Source: Pseudomonas putida
Lineage (GTDB): Bacteria; Pseudomonadota; Gammaproteobacteria; Pseudomonadales; Pseudomonadaceae
Assembly: GCF_002025705.1 (NCBI RefSeq)
Contig: NZ_CP018846.1
Location: 1 to 64,000, forward strand
Length of the DNA: 64,000 nt
Direction of reading: 5' to 3'
How positions within the stretch are numbered: the stretch's first letter is position 1; each line of letters starts with the position of its first letter. The position numbers and the translations under genes were made by a program. Under the pieces are notes generated by a model that saw only the letters and a list, made by a program, of their open reading frames with translations, was not told the DNA's origin and did not search any database. Positions 1-8,141 of this stretch are shown one piece after another.

Positions 1-223
1 CGCTCGGCTCAGTCTTCCCGGGGTTGAAAAACAGCTTGTCGTTGTCGCAGCCGCGCTTGCGGCAGGGGCTTTCGACGCGCAGGGGTAGGCCGTTGTCGCC
101 GCCCAGCTGCATGCCGGGGGTGTTCCAGTCCAGGTTGCTGGCAGGGTGCGGGGCAGGGCTGTTGCTGCAGGCGCCCAGAGTGAGGGTGAAGGCCAGCAGG
201 GCAAAGGATTTGGCTTGGGTCAC
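1..223 (-). CDS. Putative lipoprotein, 3' part outside window
   Basis: This frame opens with GTG at 223; no ATG alternative exists because the only upstream ATG is followed at once by a stop. The first residues form a lipoprotein signal: a short basic start, a run of Leu/Phe/Ala/Thr, then the lipobox LTLGAC with Cys19 as the lipidated residue. The mature part is rich in Asn, Pro and Gly and has a Cys-x4-Cys pair (SPCRKRGCDND). It should be anchored to the outer membrane or held in the periplasm. The window cuts it after 74 codons. I do not recognise the family. It runs leftward, away from the DUF3077-like genes. Confidence 0.7.
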   Translation of the reverse strand, partial: MTQAKSFALLAFTLTLGACSNSPAPHPASNLDWNTPGMQLGGDNGLPLRVESPCRKRGCDNDKLFFNPGKTEPS

Positions 224-340
224 GATGGTTTAGTCCGTTAGTCCATTGTCGGTTCTGGCGCAACGCCAGACGGTCGCAGGGCTGGCGGGCAGCGTGCGAC
301 GTAGCTTTTTAATGATTTGGGGGCCGGATGATACACCTTC

Positions 341-374
341 GGGCCTCTTCGCGGGTGAACCCGCTCCCACAGGG
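341..374. repeat. Single REP element, CGCGGGTGAACCCGC class
   Basis: One copy of the P. putida REP palindrome (core GCGGGTGAACCCGC followed by TCCCACAGG). Most loci in this window carry an inverted pair; this one is alone, between the lipoprotein gene and the structured leader. Confidence 0.85.
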
Positions 375-479
375 GCCGTGGTGATTTTGTGAGGGATTTC
401 TGAACTTGAGACCAAATACTTCAGGATTGGGGGATTTGGGAATTATCCTACGCATGCTACTGAACTATCGCTGTTGGCG

Positions 480-700
480 GACAAACGCCTTGGGGATAAC
501 GTTTCCCGGTCGTTTCGGCGACCGGGTGTGAGAACCCGAGGCGAATGAGCGGTAGCCTTTCATGGCGGCCATACGCGGGCAGACTTCGGTCTGGCCGAGC
601 TTCCTTATTCCCTCGGTTTCTCACCCCGCGTACGGCTGCCACCCTAATCCGTGAGAAAGATTCGGATGGCGCCTCCTGTCTATGGAATAAGGCGTTTTGT
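480..700 (+). promoter_or_regulatory. Strongly structured leader upstream of DUF3077-like pair
   Basis: The 220 bases before the first small gene hold several strong inverted repeats. A perfect 8-bp hairpin lies at 505-512/519-526. A UUCG tetraloop hairpin lies at 580-584/589-593. A long-range helix pairs 528-541 with 611-624 (13 of 14). A competing pairing joins 572-579 with 625-632 (8 of 8) and 551-557 with 634-640 (one G-U). The two long-range pairings cross, so they are either alternative folds or a pseudoknot. In addition 617-624 can pair with 651-658 perfectly. This looks like a structured 5' leader or small RNA. I could not assign it to a known RNA family. Confidence 0.55.
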
Positions 701-701
701 C

Positions 702-974
702 ATGAAAAAGATCGTCCCTGATCCACCCCGCTGCTTAATCCAAACCCCATATTTCTCCGTCCACAGCGACATTTCCCCCGAAGATGCCATCATCCACGGC
801 GCCGAGCTGATCCGTGGCGTCGCCGAAACCATCGATGAACACTGCCGCGTCCACGCCGGCGAGCCTGGCTTGAACACCTTGGCCAATGCAGCCTTTGCGG
901 CAGAATCAGCATTGATCCTGTTCCAGCACGCGGTAGCGAGCATGAGCGATGAAGTGGGGCCGGCGCATGAGTGA
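702..974 (+). CDS. Small DUF3077-like protein
   Basis: A 90-residue protein starting MKKIVPDPP and continuing with TPYFSVHSDISPEDAI. This opening resembles the Pseudomonas DUF3077-type small proteins (function unknown). ATG 702 is preferred over upstream in-frame codons because AAGG lies at suitable spacing upstream. There is no signal peptide or membrane segment. The rest is predicted helical, with alternating Ala/Leu/Ile runs. It ends by overlapping the start of the next gene, so the two are probably translated together. The structured leader directly upstream probably governs its expression. The family assignment is from memory of the sequence style, not from a search. Confidence 0.7.
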   Translation: MKKIVPDPPRCLIQTPYFSVHSDISPEDAIIHGAELIRGVAETIDEHCRVHAGEPGLNTLANAAFAAESALILFQHAVASMSDEVGPAHE

Positions 975-1239
975 TGCCGTTAAAACCATCGTCACGGCAG
1001 GCGTGGAGACCTTCCTGGAAGCCGGAAACCCAACAGTGGACCTGCTATGCGTACAGCCGGGTATCCCGATTGACCATGCCTACGAGCATGTGTCGGTACT
1101 GCTTGGCTATATCAAGCACCTTGTGCGCGAGGGGGATATGGAGGATGACCACAAGCTGTTGGGCGCTGCGGATTATCTGTTGGCGCTGGCCAAGGCGCTG
1201 ATGAACGATATCGAAATTGCCAAAAACAAGGTGCATTGA
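967..1239 (+). CDS. Second small DUF3077-like protein
   Basis: A 90-residue protein overlapping the previous gene by 8 bases, so likely translationally coupled. The core 'VQPGIPIDHAYEHVSVLLGY' followed by 'LLGAADYLLALAKALMNDIE' looks like DUF3077: a short beta strand, then two helices with an Ala/Leu face. ATG 967 is chosen because GTGGGG lies just upstream, and the longer form would lie deep in the first gene. The family often occurs as adjacent pairs in P. putida-type genomes. No enzymatic motif is visible. Function unknown. Confidence 0.7.
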   Translation: MSDAVKTIVTAGVETFLEAGNPTVDLLCVQPGIPIDHAYEHVSVLLGYIKHLVREGDMEDDHKLLGAADYLLALAKALMNDIEIAKNKVH

Positions 1240-1247
1240 TGCGCAGG

Positions 1248-1366
1248 TGTGGGAGCGGCCTTGTGTCGCGAAAGGGCTGCAAGGCGGTCCCAGGATATCA
1301 GCGTTGATGCAGAGATCTTGGGGCCGCTTTGCGGCCCTTTCGCGACACAAGGCCGCTCCTACAAAA
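1248..1366. repeat. REP pair, GTGTCGCGAAAGGG class, inverted
   Basis: Two copies in inverted orientation of the REP type with core GGCCTTGTGTCGCGAAAGGG. They follow the second DUF3077-like gene and could form a long hairpin that ends transcription. Confidence 0.88.
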
Positions 1367-1609
1367 GGACCGTGTACGGTGGGGAAATTAGCCTTTCGCA
1401 GCATGCACAATGAGAGCTTATGCACAAGAGGCATCGGCGCCTTGCGCGAAAGGCATGCCGCCTCCGTATACCGCCGGTCTTTGCGCAAACACCTGTTTTT
1501 ACTGGGCTTGAGGCGTATGCCGGAATAAGCCAAACGCTTGAAATAGCGCTTGGCTCCATCCATTCATCAAAAAGCTTGTTCACAGACTTATCCACAGCTT
1601 GTGCTGCGG
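1367..1609. other. Intergenic stretch with one perfect DnaA box
   Basis: No gene is seen here. A perfect DnaA box (TTATCCACA) lies at 1588-1596, and a near match (TTGTTCACA) at 1577-1585, just past the 3' end of the methyltransferase-like gene. With only two sites it may be incidental. Confidence 0.35.
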
Positions 1610-2814
1610 CTAACGGTCACGTTCGGCCAGCAGCAGCAGGTTGCGCGGCGTGAGCGGATAATCGCAGAAAGTACCCAGGCGAACGTCGTAGCCCTGTTCT
1701 TCGAGGAACAGGGCGCGGTCGAGTACCAGCCACAGCTCCAGTGGGCGGCGGAACAGGTTGCGCAGGCGCTCGAGGTTGCGCACTTCGGCCAGGCGCTGCC
1801 AGCCAGCGGCCTCCAACGCGGCCCAGTCCGGTTTGCCACTCAGCTCGACCTTGCGCAGGTCGGCCAGCTCACGGCAATACTGCTCGAAAGGCTTGCCCAG
1901 CCAGGCAACCGGCAGTGAAGGGGTGGACAGGTATTCATCGCATTGGCGTTGCTCGCGCTGCAGCAGGTCGAAGCCCAGGCGTCGGGCCATGGAGCAGTCG
2001 CGCTGGTGGCGCACGCGGACGCTGGCGGTGACGGCTTCATTCAATGGCAGGCCGAGGTCGATCATGCTCAGTTGCAGTGGCGAGTGCTGCGGCTGTGGAT
2101 AACGGCTGGTAGTGCTCGCCGGGGATGCGGTTGTAGCAGCAAGGGGCAACGGCCAGGTGCCGACAGCCTTGCTGGCTGGCCTGGCGCAGCAGGTGAACGT
2201 GCAGTTCGCCGCAGGCGTGCAGGGCGACCACGCTTTTATCGTGGTCCAGGTACTGGGCGCTGCTGGTGGCCATGACGTCCTGCTGGACGTGGGTCGCGGG
2301 GCAGGTGGTGGTGATCGCTCAGGGCCTGGCCAGCGGCGACCAGCTCGGGGTTGTACTCCAGGCAGGTCAGCTGCTGGCCGGGTTGCAGCAGGCGGCGGCC
2401 GAGGTGGCCCTTGCCGGAACACCAGTCGAGCCAGTGGTGAGTGTGTTGGCGAAAGCCCAGGCGGCGGCTGAAGGCTTCGATCTGTTGCCATTTGCGGCCC
2501 GGGACGTTGACGTCGAGGCGGTGGCCGGCGTTGGGCAGGCCGGTGTCGGGGAGCTCGCCCAGGGCTGACAGTTGCTCGGCTTGCGCGGCCAGTTGCGGGA
2601 ATGGGGCGGGCAGGCCTTGCGGGTTGATGTCGGCTTCGGCATCGGCCAGGGTGCACTGGCGCAGGTGGGCGGCGAGTTCAGGGTATTCGGTTTCCCAGTC
2701 CAGGCGCAGGGCGGTGAAGGGCCTGGGTTTCCACAGCGGCTGGTGCTCGGTCAGGAACTGGTCGAGGGCCTGGAAGCGCTCGTGCAACTGGTGGCTGTGG
2801 AGGTAGGTGGACAT
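1610..2814 (-). pseudogene. SAM-dependent methyltransferase-like gene, two frameshifts
   Basis: Reading leftward from ATG 2814 (MSTYLHSHQLHERFQ...) gives a protein of about 400 residues. A class I methyltransferase motif I-like segment (LDWCSGKGHLGRRL) is followed by an acidic CLEYNPEL segment typical of SAM binding, then VVALHACGEL and VAPCCYN. The C-terminal half runs through LRKVELSGKPDW to LLLLAERDR. The frame breaks twice, each time by one extra base: in the G run at 2298-2301 and near 2086-2092. All three frame segments still read as conserved protein, so the damage is recent or is a sequencing error. It lies in the same indel cluster as the ABC operon. The substrate is unknown. Confidence 0.75.
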
Positions 2815-2846
2815 GGGGCAGGGCTTGAGGTGTGTGGTGGTTTCAA

Positions 2847-2940
2847 GGGCCCTTTCGCGGGTAAACCCGCTCCCACGGGTGTCCCACAGGCCTGAAGGCA
2901 GTGGAGCTCCTGTAGGAGCGGGTTTACCCGCGAAAGGGCC
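2847..2940. repeat. REP pair, GCGGGTAAACCCGC class
   Basis: Inverted pair of the GCGGGTAAACCCGCTCC type, between the ABC operon end (2949) and the methyltransferase-like start (2814). It may act as the operon's terminator. Confidence 0.9.
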
Positions 2941-2948
2941 AGTAGGGG

Positions 2949-3639
2949 TCAGCGGCCCTGGCAGGCGTCCACGCGCAACCAGCGTTCCAGCAGCTTGAAG
3001 CCTTGCACCAGCACGAACGAGATCACCAGGTAGAACACCCCGGCAGCGAAGAAGATCTCCACAGGCAAGTAGGTCCTGGCAATGATGGTACGGGCCATGC
3101 CGGTCAGGTCCAGCAGGGTCACGGTGCTGGCCAGGGCACTGGCCTTGAGCATCAGGATCACTTCGTTGCTGTAGGCCGGCAGGCCGATGCGCGAGGCGCG
3201 CGGCAACATGATGTAGAACAGCGTCTTGCCCCGCGACATGCCCAGCGCCCGCGCCGCCTCGACCTCGCCCTTGGGGATCGACTGCAGCGCACCACGGAGG
3301 ATTTCGGCAATGTAGGCCGCCGTGTGCAGGGTCATGGTCAGCACCGTGCACCAGAAGGGATCGCGCAGGTACGGCCACAAGCTGCTCGAAACGCACCCAC
3401 ATCGAACTGCGCCAGGCCGTAGTAGACCAGGAACAGCTGCACCAGCAGCGGCGTGCCACGGAAGAAGAAGATGTAGCTGTACGGTACGGCGCGCACGTAC
3501 CAGTGACGGGACGAGCGGGCGATGCCCAGCGGGATGGCCAGGGATCAGCCGGCGATGACGGCAATGGCCAGCAGTTCCAAGGTCAGGGTCGCACCCTGGG
3601 CCAGGGCGGCAGCCATTTGATGATGACTTCCCAGTTCAT
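2949..3639 (-). pseudogene. Amino-acid ABC transporter permease (HisM-like), broken
   Basis: Second inner-membrane permease of a polar amino-acid ABC importer. It starts at ATG 3639, adjacent to the stop of the upstream permease. The C-terminal 140 residues are intact and hold the permease EAA signature around EAARALGMSRGKTLFYIMLP, ending WLRVDACQGR. The N-terminal part is broken three ways: a one-base loss near 3606-3610, an in-frame TGA at 3545-3547 where a Leu codon is expected, and two extra bases between 3384 and 3400. Between the breaks the translation is still good permease (SYIFFFRGTPLLVQLF). It belongs to the local indel cluster, so sequence error is as likely as decay. Confidence 0.82.
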
Positions 3640-4332
3640 TTATTCGGCCCTCGCAAAGCCGCGAGCGGCGCGTTTTTCCATGAAGTGCATGCCGGTCATG
3701 GCGATGACGGTCAGGCTCAGGTAGATGCAGGCGGCGACCATGTAGAAGGTGAACGGCTCCTTGGTCACGGTCACGCCGATCTGCGCATGGCGCATGATTT
3801 CTTCCAGGCCGATTACCGACACCAGCGCGGTGTCCTTCATCAGGATCATGAACAGGTTGCCAAGGCCCGGCAGGGCGATGCGCCACATCTGCGGCAGGAT
3901 GATCCGCGACAGAATGCGGCCCTTGGACAGGCCCAGCGCCAGGCCAGCCTCGCGGTGGCCCTTGGGGATCGCCAGGATCGCGCCGCGGAATACCTCGGTG
4001 GCATAGGCGCCGAAGCACAGGCCCAGGGCGATGACGCCAGCCGCGAAGGCGCTGAGTTCCAGGCCCGGCATGTTCAGGGCTTCGCCGAGGCTGTTCATCA
4101 GGCCGACGGTGCCGAAGTAGATAAGCAGGACCCAGAGCAACTCGGGCACGCCGCGCACCAGGGTCGAGTAGAAGCCGCCAAGCCATTGCAGCGGCTTGAT
4201 CGAGGAAGTCTTGGCCAGGGCGCCGAGCAGGCCCAGGACCAGCCCCAGCAGCAGGGCGCAGAGCGCCAGTTTTACGGTCATCAGGGTGCCGGCCATCATG
4301 GCCGGACCGAATCCGTGCAGGTCGATATTCAT
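3640..4332 (-). CDS. Amino-acid ABC transporter permease (HisQ-like), intact
   Basis: A 230-residue polytopic membrane protein with five or so hydrophobic segments (for example LALCALLLGLVLGLLGAL near the N terminus). It has the ABC importer EAA motif HREAGLALGLSKGRILSRII, where the ATPase docks. It belongs to the HisMQ/GltJK group that imports polar amino acids. ATG 4332 is preferred; a TTG two codons earlier is the alternative. It is the third gene of the operon ATPase-binding protein-permease-permease and is the only one with an unbroken frame. The substrate cannot be told from sequence; the neighbouring gabP could hint at amino acids of the GABA or glutamate type, but that is weak. Confidence 0.88.
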   Translation of the reverse strand: MNIDLHGFGPAMMAGTLMTVKLALCALLLGLVLGLLGALAKTSSIKPLQWLGGFYSTLVRGVPELLWVLLIYFGTVGLMNSLGEALNMPGLELSAFAAGVIALGLCFGAYATEVFRGAILAIPKGHREAGLALGLSKGRILSRIILPQMWRIALPGLGNLFMILMKDTALVSVIGLEEIMRHAQIGVTVTKEPFTFYMVAACIYLSLTVIAMTGMHFMEKRAARGFARAE

Positions 4333-4389
4333 GGGCAACTGTGTTCAAGGGACAGGCACCGCGTCAGCGGCGATGCCTGTCGGGGCGAA

Positions 4390-5154
4390 TCAATAGATGC
4401 TGAACGGGAAGTACTTGTCGTTGATCTTCTTGTAGGTGCCGTCGGCGACCAATTTCCTTCAGCGCGGCATTGAGCTTGTTACGCAGCTCGTTGTCGCCCT
4501 TGCGTACGGCAATGCCGACCTTGTCGCTGTCGTTGACCGGCTCGCCCTTGAACTCGTAGTTCTTGCCGGCGTCGGACTTCAGCCAGTCGTAGTTGGCGTA
4601 CTTGTCGGCGAGAATCGCGTCGACGCGGGCCGGCGGTGAGGTCGAGGTAGGGCGTTTTCCTGGCCGTCGTACAGGTTGACCTTGAACTTGCCGTCCATGC
4701 CGCCGTGATCGTCGAGCCAGGTCGCGGCCTGGGTGGCGCGCTGGGTGCCGATGGTCTTGCCTTCGAGCGACTTGTCGTCAGTCTTGAAATCGACGTTCTT
4801 CGGCGCGATGAACTGCTGCTTGTTGGAATAGTACGGGTCGGTGAAGTCAACGGCCTGCTTGCGCTCGTCGGTGATCGACAGCGACGAGACGATGAAGTCG
4901 AACTTCTTGGCGTTCAGGGCCGGGATGATGCCGTCCCAGTCGGAGGTGACCACTTCGCACTCGACCTTCATCTTGGCGCACAGGGGTCGCCGATGTCCTT
5001 GTCGAAGCCGACGACCTGGCCGCTGGCATCCTTGTTGTTGAACGGTGGGTAGGCGGCTTCGATACCCATGCGCAGTTTTTTCTGCGGCCATGGCGTTTGC
5101 CGACATCACCAGCGTGGCAGCAGCTGCCAGGAGGAACTTCTTGTAAGTGTGCAT
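4390..5154 (-). pseudogene. Amino-acid ABC transporter periplasmic binding protein, broken
   Basis: Solute-binding protein of family 3. It starts at ATG 5154 with a clear signal peptide ([20 protein letters not shown] then AMAAEK). The middle contains the family hallmarks: [48 protein letters not shown] and the KTIGTQRAT segment. The reading frame is broken at five places: an extra base in the T run 5076-5081, one lost base near 4983-4987, and extra bases at 4650-4652, 4627-4629 and 4448-4450. Reading across frames restores a standard protein of about 255 residues ending FPFSIY. It would deliver a polar amino acid to the adjacent permeases. Confidence 0.85.
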
Positions 5155-5165
5155 GTATTGCTCCG

Positions 5166-5943
5166 TTAGCGGTGGCTGGACATGAATTGCTTGCAACGCG
5201 CCGAGGTCGGGTTCTCGAAGACCTGCTGCCGGCGATCCTTGCTCTTCAACCAGGCCCTGGTGCAGGAAAACCACTTCACTGGACACCTGGCGGGCCAAAG
5301 TTCATCTCGTGCGTCACCAGCAGCATGGTACGGCCTTCTTCGGCCAGTGCGCGGATAACGTTAAGCACTTCCTGGACCATTTCCGGATCGAGCGCCGAGG
5401 TCGGCTCGTCGAACAGGATGACCTTGGGCCTCATGGCCAGGGTACGGGCGATGGCAGCACGCTGTTGCTGGCCACCGGAAAGCTGGGCGGGGTAGCTGTG
5501 GCGCTTGTCGTAGATGCCGACCTTGTTCAGCAGTGCCGTCGGCGGCTTCGATGGCCTCGGCTTGCTCTGGCCGAGCACGCGGCGTGGCGCCTCGATGATG
5601 TTGTCGAGGATCGACATGTGCGGCCACAGGTTGAAATTCTGGAAGACGAAGCCGATCTCGCTGCGCAGGCGGTTTGATCTGGCGGTTGTCGGCAGCGATC
5701 AGGTCGCCGTTCTTGGCGGCCTTGAGCTTCAGGCTTTCGCCGGCAACGAGGATTTCGCCCTGGTGCGGGGTTTTCCAGCAGGTTGATGCAGCGCAGCAGG
5801 GTGGACTTGCCGGAACCGGACGACCCCAGGATGGAGATCACGTCACCGTCGCGAGCGGTCAGCGAAATGCCCTTGAGAATTTCCTGCTCGCCGTAGCGTT
5901 TGTGCAAGTTGCGGATTTCCAGCGCGGGCGTGGCCTGGGCCAT
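5166..5943 (-). pseudogene. Amino-acid ABC transporter ATPase, broken
   Basis: First gene of the operon, from ATG 5943. It starts MAQATPALEIRNLHKRYGEQ and has Walker A GSSGSGKST, the Q-loop region [15 protein letters not shown], signature LSGGQQQR, Walker [15 protein letters not shown] and the switch His in LLVTHEMNF. It would power the adjacent importer. The frame changes near 5767-5770, 5673-5675, about 5567, about 5535, 5295-5300 and 5229-5232. Five of the six are extra bases next to an identical base. Every motif survives in one frame or another, which argues against old decay. The intact form would be about 257 residues, normal for this family. Confidence 0.85.
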
Positions 5944-6285
5944 GTGCGGTCCTCATGTATTCGGGTGCGTTCCCAGCTGTTGGCGGCCTTCCTGGCGAGC
6001 GCCACGCTAGCATAGCGGCAATAGACGGCCAACAGGGTCGCAGGGGGCTCAAGGCATTGCCGGGGCTGTTTGTCGCATCGTTGCAGTGCAACGTCGCGCA
6101 GATGTCCGCAAAGGGTATCGCCCAGCGCCATGGCCTTGATGGAAAAAGGCGCGATGTTGCCAGCTTTGGCCGGTACTTGAAAGCTGTTTTAGACCATTCG
6201 CGGGTCTGGCCCGCTGCTGCGGGTGCGACTTCGGTCCGTTGAATCGGGGATGAAGGGTTGCGCCTTTGGGTTGCACTTTTGCGCC
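5944..6285. other. Divergent intergenic region between ABC operon and gabP
   Basis: About 340 bases with no credible gene. It should hold the promoter of the leftward ABC operon, but I see no convincing -35/-10 or sigma-54 match on that strand. It has one GC-rich imperfect palindrome near 6195-6230 that resembles a decayed REP. Confidence 0.4.
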
Positions 6286-6327
6286 TTGCACTGGTGCAAA
6301 GGTGTTACCGGGGAGCACCTTTGGTGC
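6286..6327 (+). promoter_or_regulatory. Two palindromes, possible enhancer sites for gabP
   Basis: TTGCACTGGTGCAA (6286-6299) and GCACC-TTT-GGTGC (6315-6327) are perfect inverted repeats, 140-180 bases upstream of the sigma-54 promoter. The half-sites GCAC/GTGC resemble NtrC sites, but the spacing is shorter than the usual five bases, so the protein that binds is unsure. Confidence 0.5.
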
Positions 6328-6463
6328 GTTTGTAAGTGGGTATTTCCGTAATCCGGATTTGGCATGGGGATTTGGCGGCCTTTCGGTCACAGGTTGGCCG
6401 AATGGCCTGCAACCCGCGCCGTTTAACGGTTGCGCAATCAATCTGACGAATGCATTCAGCAGG

Positions 6464-6478
6464 TGGCAAGCTTATTGC
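6464..6478 (+). promoter_or_regulatory. Sigma-54 promoter of gabP
   Basis: TGGCAAGCTTATTGC matches the -24/-12 consensus TGGCACG-N4-TTGC at all but one fixed base. It keeps the required GG-N10-GC spacing (6465-6466 and 6477-6478). It lies about 100 bases upstream of the gabP start, pointing to RpoN-dependent, probably nitrogen-controlled, expression. Confidence 0.72.
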
Positions 6479-6543
6479 CAGTAGGAAACCGCCGATTGCA
6501 GCGACGCCTAGGTCAACCCCAGGTGCGCTCTGTTCCCGCAGTC

Positions 6544-6558
6544 GGAGTGGTCCACTCC
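6544..6558 (+). promoter_or_regulatory. Perfect palindrome before gabP
   Basis: GGAGTGG-T-CCACTCC is a perfect 7-bp inverted repeat ending 17 bases before the gabP ATG, just before the AAAGG ribosome-binding site. It could be an operator or an mRNA hairpin affecting translation. Confidence 0.5.
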
Positions 6559-6575
6559 TTACAAAGGTAGTTTTA

Positions 6576-7961
6576 ATGAGCGGTAACAATTCCAATGACC
6601 TCGCTCAGGGGCTCAAACAACGGCATGTCACCATGCTGTCCATTGCTGGCGTCATCGGCGCCGGTCTGTTCGTGGGTTCCGGCCATGCCATCGCAGCCGC
6701 CGGCCCGGCCGTGCTGCTGGCCTACGCCGCCGCCGGTACCCTTGTGGTGCTGGTGATGCGCATGCTCGGTGAAATGGCGATCGCCTCGCCGGATACGGGT
6801 TCGTTCTCTACCTATGCCGACCGCGCCATTGGCCGCTGGGCCGGTTTCACCATTGGTTGGTTGTACTGGTGGTTCTGGGTGCTGGTCATCCCGCTGGAGG
6901 CCAACGCCGCTGCGGCCATCCTCCACGCCTGGTTCCCGTCTGTGGACCTGTGGGCCTTCTCCCTGCTTATCACCCTGGCGCTGACCCTGACCAACCTGTG
7001 CAGCGTCAAGAACTACGGTGAGTTCGAGTTCTGGTTCGCCCTGCTCAAGGTGCTGGCGATCATCGGCTTTATTGTCGTCGGCTGTATCGCCATGTTCGGC
7101 TTCGTGCCAAGCAGCCAGGTGAGCGGCGCTTCGCACCTGTTCGACACCCAGGGCTTCATGCCCAATGGCCTTGGCGCAGTGCTGGCGGCCATGCTGACTA
7201 CCATGTTCTCGTTCATGGGTACTGAAATCGTCACCATCGCCGCTGCCGAATCGAAAGACCCGGGCAAGCAGATCAGCCGAGCCACCAACTCGGTGATCTG
7301 GCGTATCTGCCTGTTCTACCTGGTGTCGATCTTCCTGGTGGTGGCCCTGGTGCCTTGGAACGACCCGGCGCTGGCCGAAGTGGGCTCCTACCAGACCGTG
7401 CTGAGCCGCATCGGTGTGCCGAACGCCAAGCTGATCGTCGACATCGTCGTCCTGGTGGCCGTGACCAGCTGCCTGAACTCGGCGCTGTACACCTCTTCGC
7501 GCATGCTGTTCTCGCTGAGCAAGCGTGGCGACGCCCCGGCCATCGCCCAGCGCACCACCAAGGCGGCGACGCCGCATGTGGCTGTGCTGCTGTCGACTGC
7601 TGCCGCGTTCCTCTGCGTGTTCGCCAACTATGTGGCCCCGGCCCAGGTGTTCGAGTTCCTGCTGGCCAGCTCTGGCGCCATCGCGTTGCTGGTGTACCTG
7701 GTGATTGCCATTTCGCAGCTGCGCATGCGCAGCCAGCGTGAAGCGCGTGGCGAGAAGATCGCCTTCAAGATGTGGCTGTTCCCGGGCCTGACCTGGGCGA
7801 CCATCGCCTTCATCGTCGCCGTGCTGGTGGTAATGGCGCTGCGTGAAGATCACCGTGCCGAGATCATCGCGACTGCGCTGCTGAGCATTGGCGTGGTGGC
7901 GGCGGGCTTGCTGGTGCACCGCAAGCGTGAAGCTGCCGGGCGGGTGGCGCTGGACAACTGA
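6576..7961 (+). CDS. gabP: GABA permease (APC family)
   Basis: A 461-residue inner-membrane protein with about 12 hydrophobic segments, of the amino acid-polyamine-organocation superfamily. The N terminus (LKQRHVTMLSIAGVIGAGLF) is the signature of the GabP/AnsP branch. The loop with MGTEIVTIAAAESKDP and the segment LYTSSRMLFSLSKRGDAP are characteristic of GABA permeases. It would import 4-aminobutyrate by proton symport. ATG 6576 has AAAGG upstream at good spacing; the longer in-frame extension lies over the promoter. It has a sigma-54 promoter about 100 bases upstream and a strong intrinsic terminator directly downstream, so it is a single-gene unit. A closely related amino acid substrate is possible. 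Confidence 0.9.
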   Translation: MSGNNSNDLAQGLKQRHVTMLSIAGVIGAGLFVGSGHAIAAAGPAVLLAYAAAGTLVVLVMRMLGEMAIASPDTGSFSTYADRAIGRWAGFTIGWLYWWFWVLVIPLEANAAAAILHAWFPSVDLWAFSLLITLALTLTNLCSVKNYGEFEFWFALLKVLAIIGFIVVGCIAMFGFVPSSQVSGASHLFDTQGFMPNGLGAVLAAMLTTMFSFMGTEIVTIAAAESKDPGKQISRATNSVIWRICLFYLVSIFLVVALVPWNDPALAEVGSYQTVLSRIGVPNAKLIVDIVVLVAVTSCLNSALYTSSRMLFSLSKRGDAPAIAQRTTKAATPHVAVLLSTAAAFLCVFANYVAPAQVFEFLLASSGAIALLVYLVIAISQLRMRSQREARGEKIAFKMWLFPGLTWATIAFIVAVLVVMALREDHRAEIIATALLSIGVVAAGLLVHRKREAAGRVALDN

Positions 7962-7981
7962 TCCGCGCTGCTTGAAATGAG

Positions 7982-8015
7982 AAGGCCGCGTCCTGTGCAG
8001 GACGCGGCCTTTTTT
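7982..8015 (+). terminator. Intrinsic terminator of gabP
   Basis: A perfect 14-bp stem (AAGGCCGCGTCCTG and its complement) with a 2-base gap, followed by a T run. It starts 21 bases after the gabP stop. Confidence 0.93.
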
Positions 8016-8028
8016 ATTGCCTGTGCGA

Positions 8029-8120
8029 GCCCTTTCGCGGGTAAACCCGCTCCTACAGGGACCGCGACGCCCTCGGGCCTGTGGTTAACCTGTGGGAGCG
8101 GGTTTACCCGCGAAAGGGCC
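8029..8120. repeat. REP pair, GCGGGTAAACCCGC class
   Basis: Inverted pair between convergent gabP and the next leftward gene. Confidence 0.9.
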
Positions 8121-8141
8121 GTAACAGGTTACATGGCCCGT

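Noticed and set aside
1588-1596. Lone DnaA box as a replication feature
   Set aside because: One perfect site plus one near match is not enough; no AT-rich unwinding region or dnaA/dnaN gene is near. Likewise the TGTGGATAA near 2093 lies within coding sequence.
6286-6327. Firm NtrC binding sites for gabP
   Set aside because: The half-sites fit but the spacers are two and three bases instead of five, so I kept them only as possible enhancer sites.
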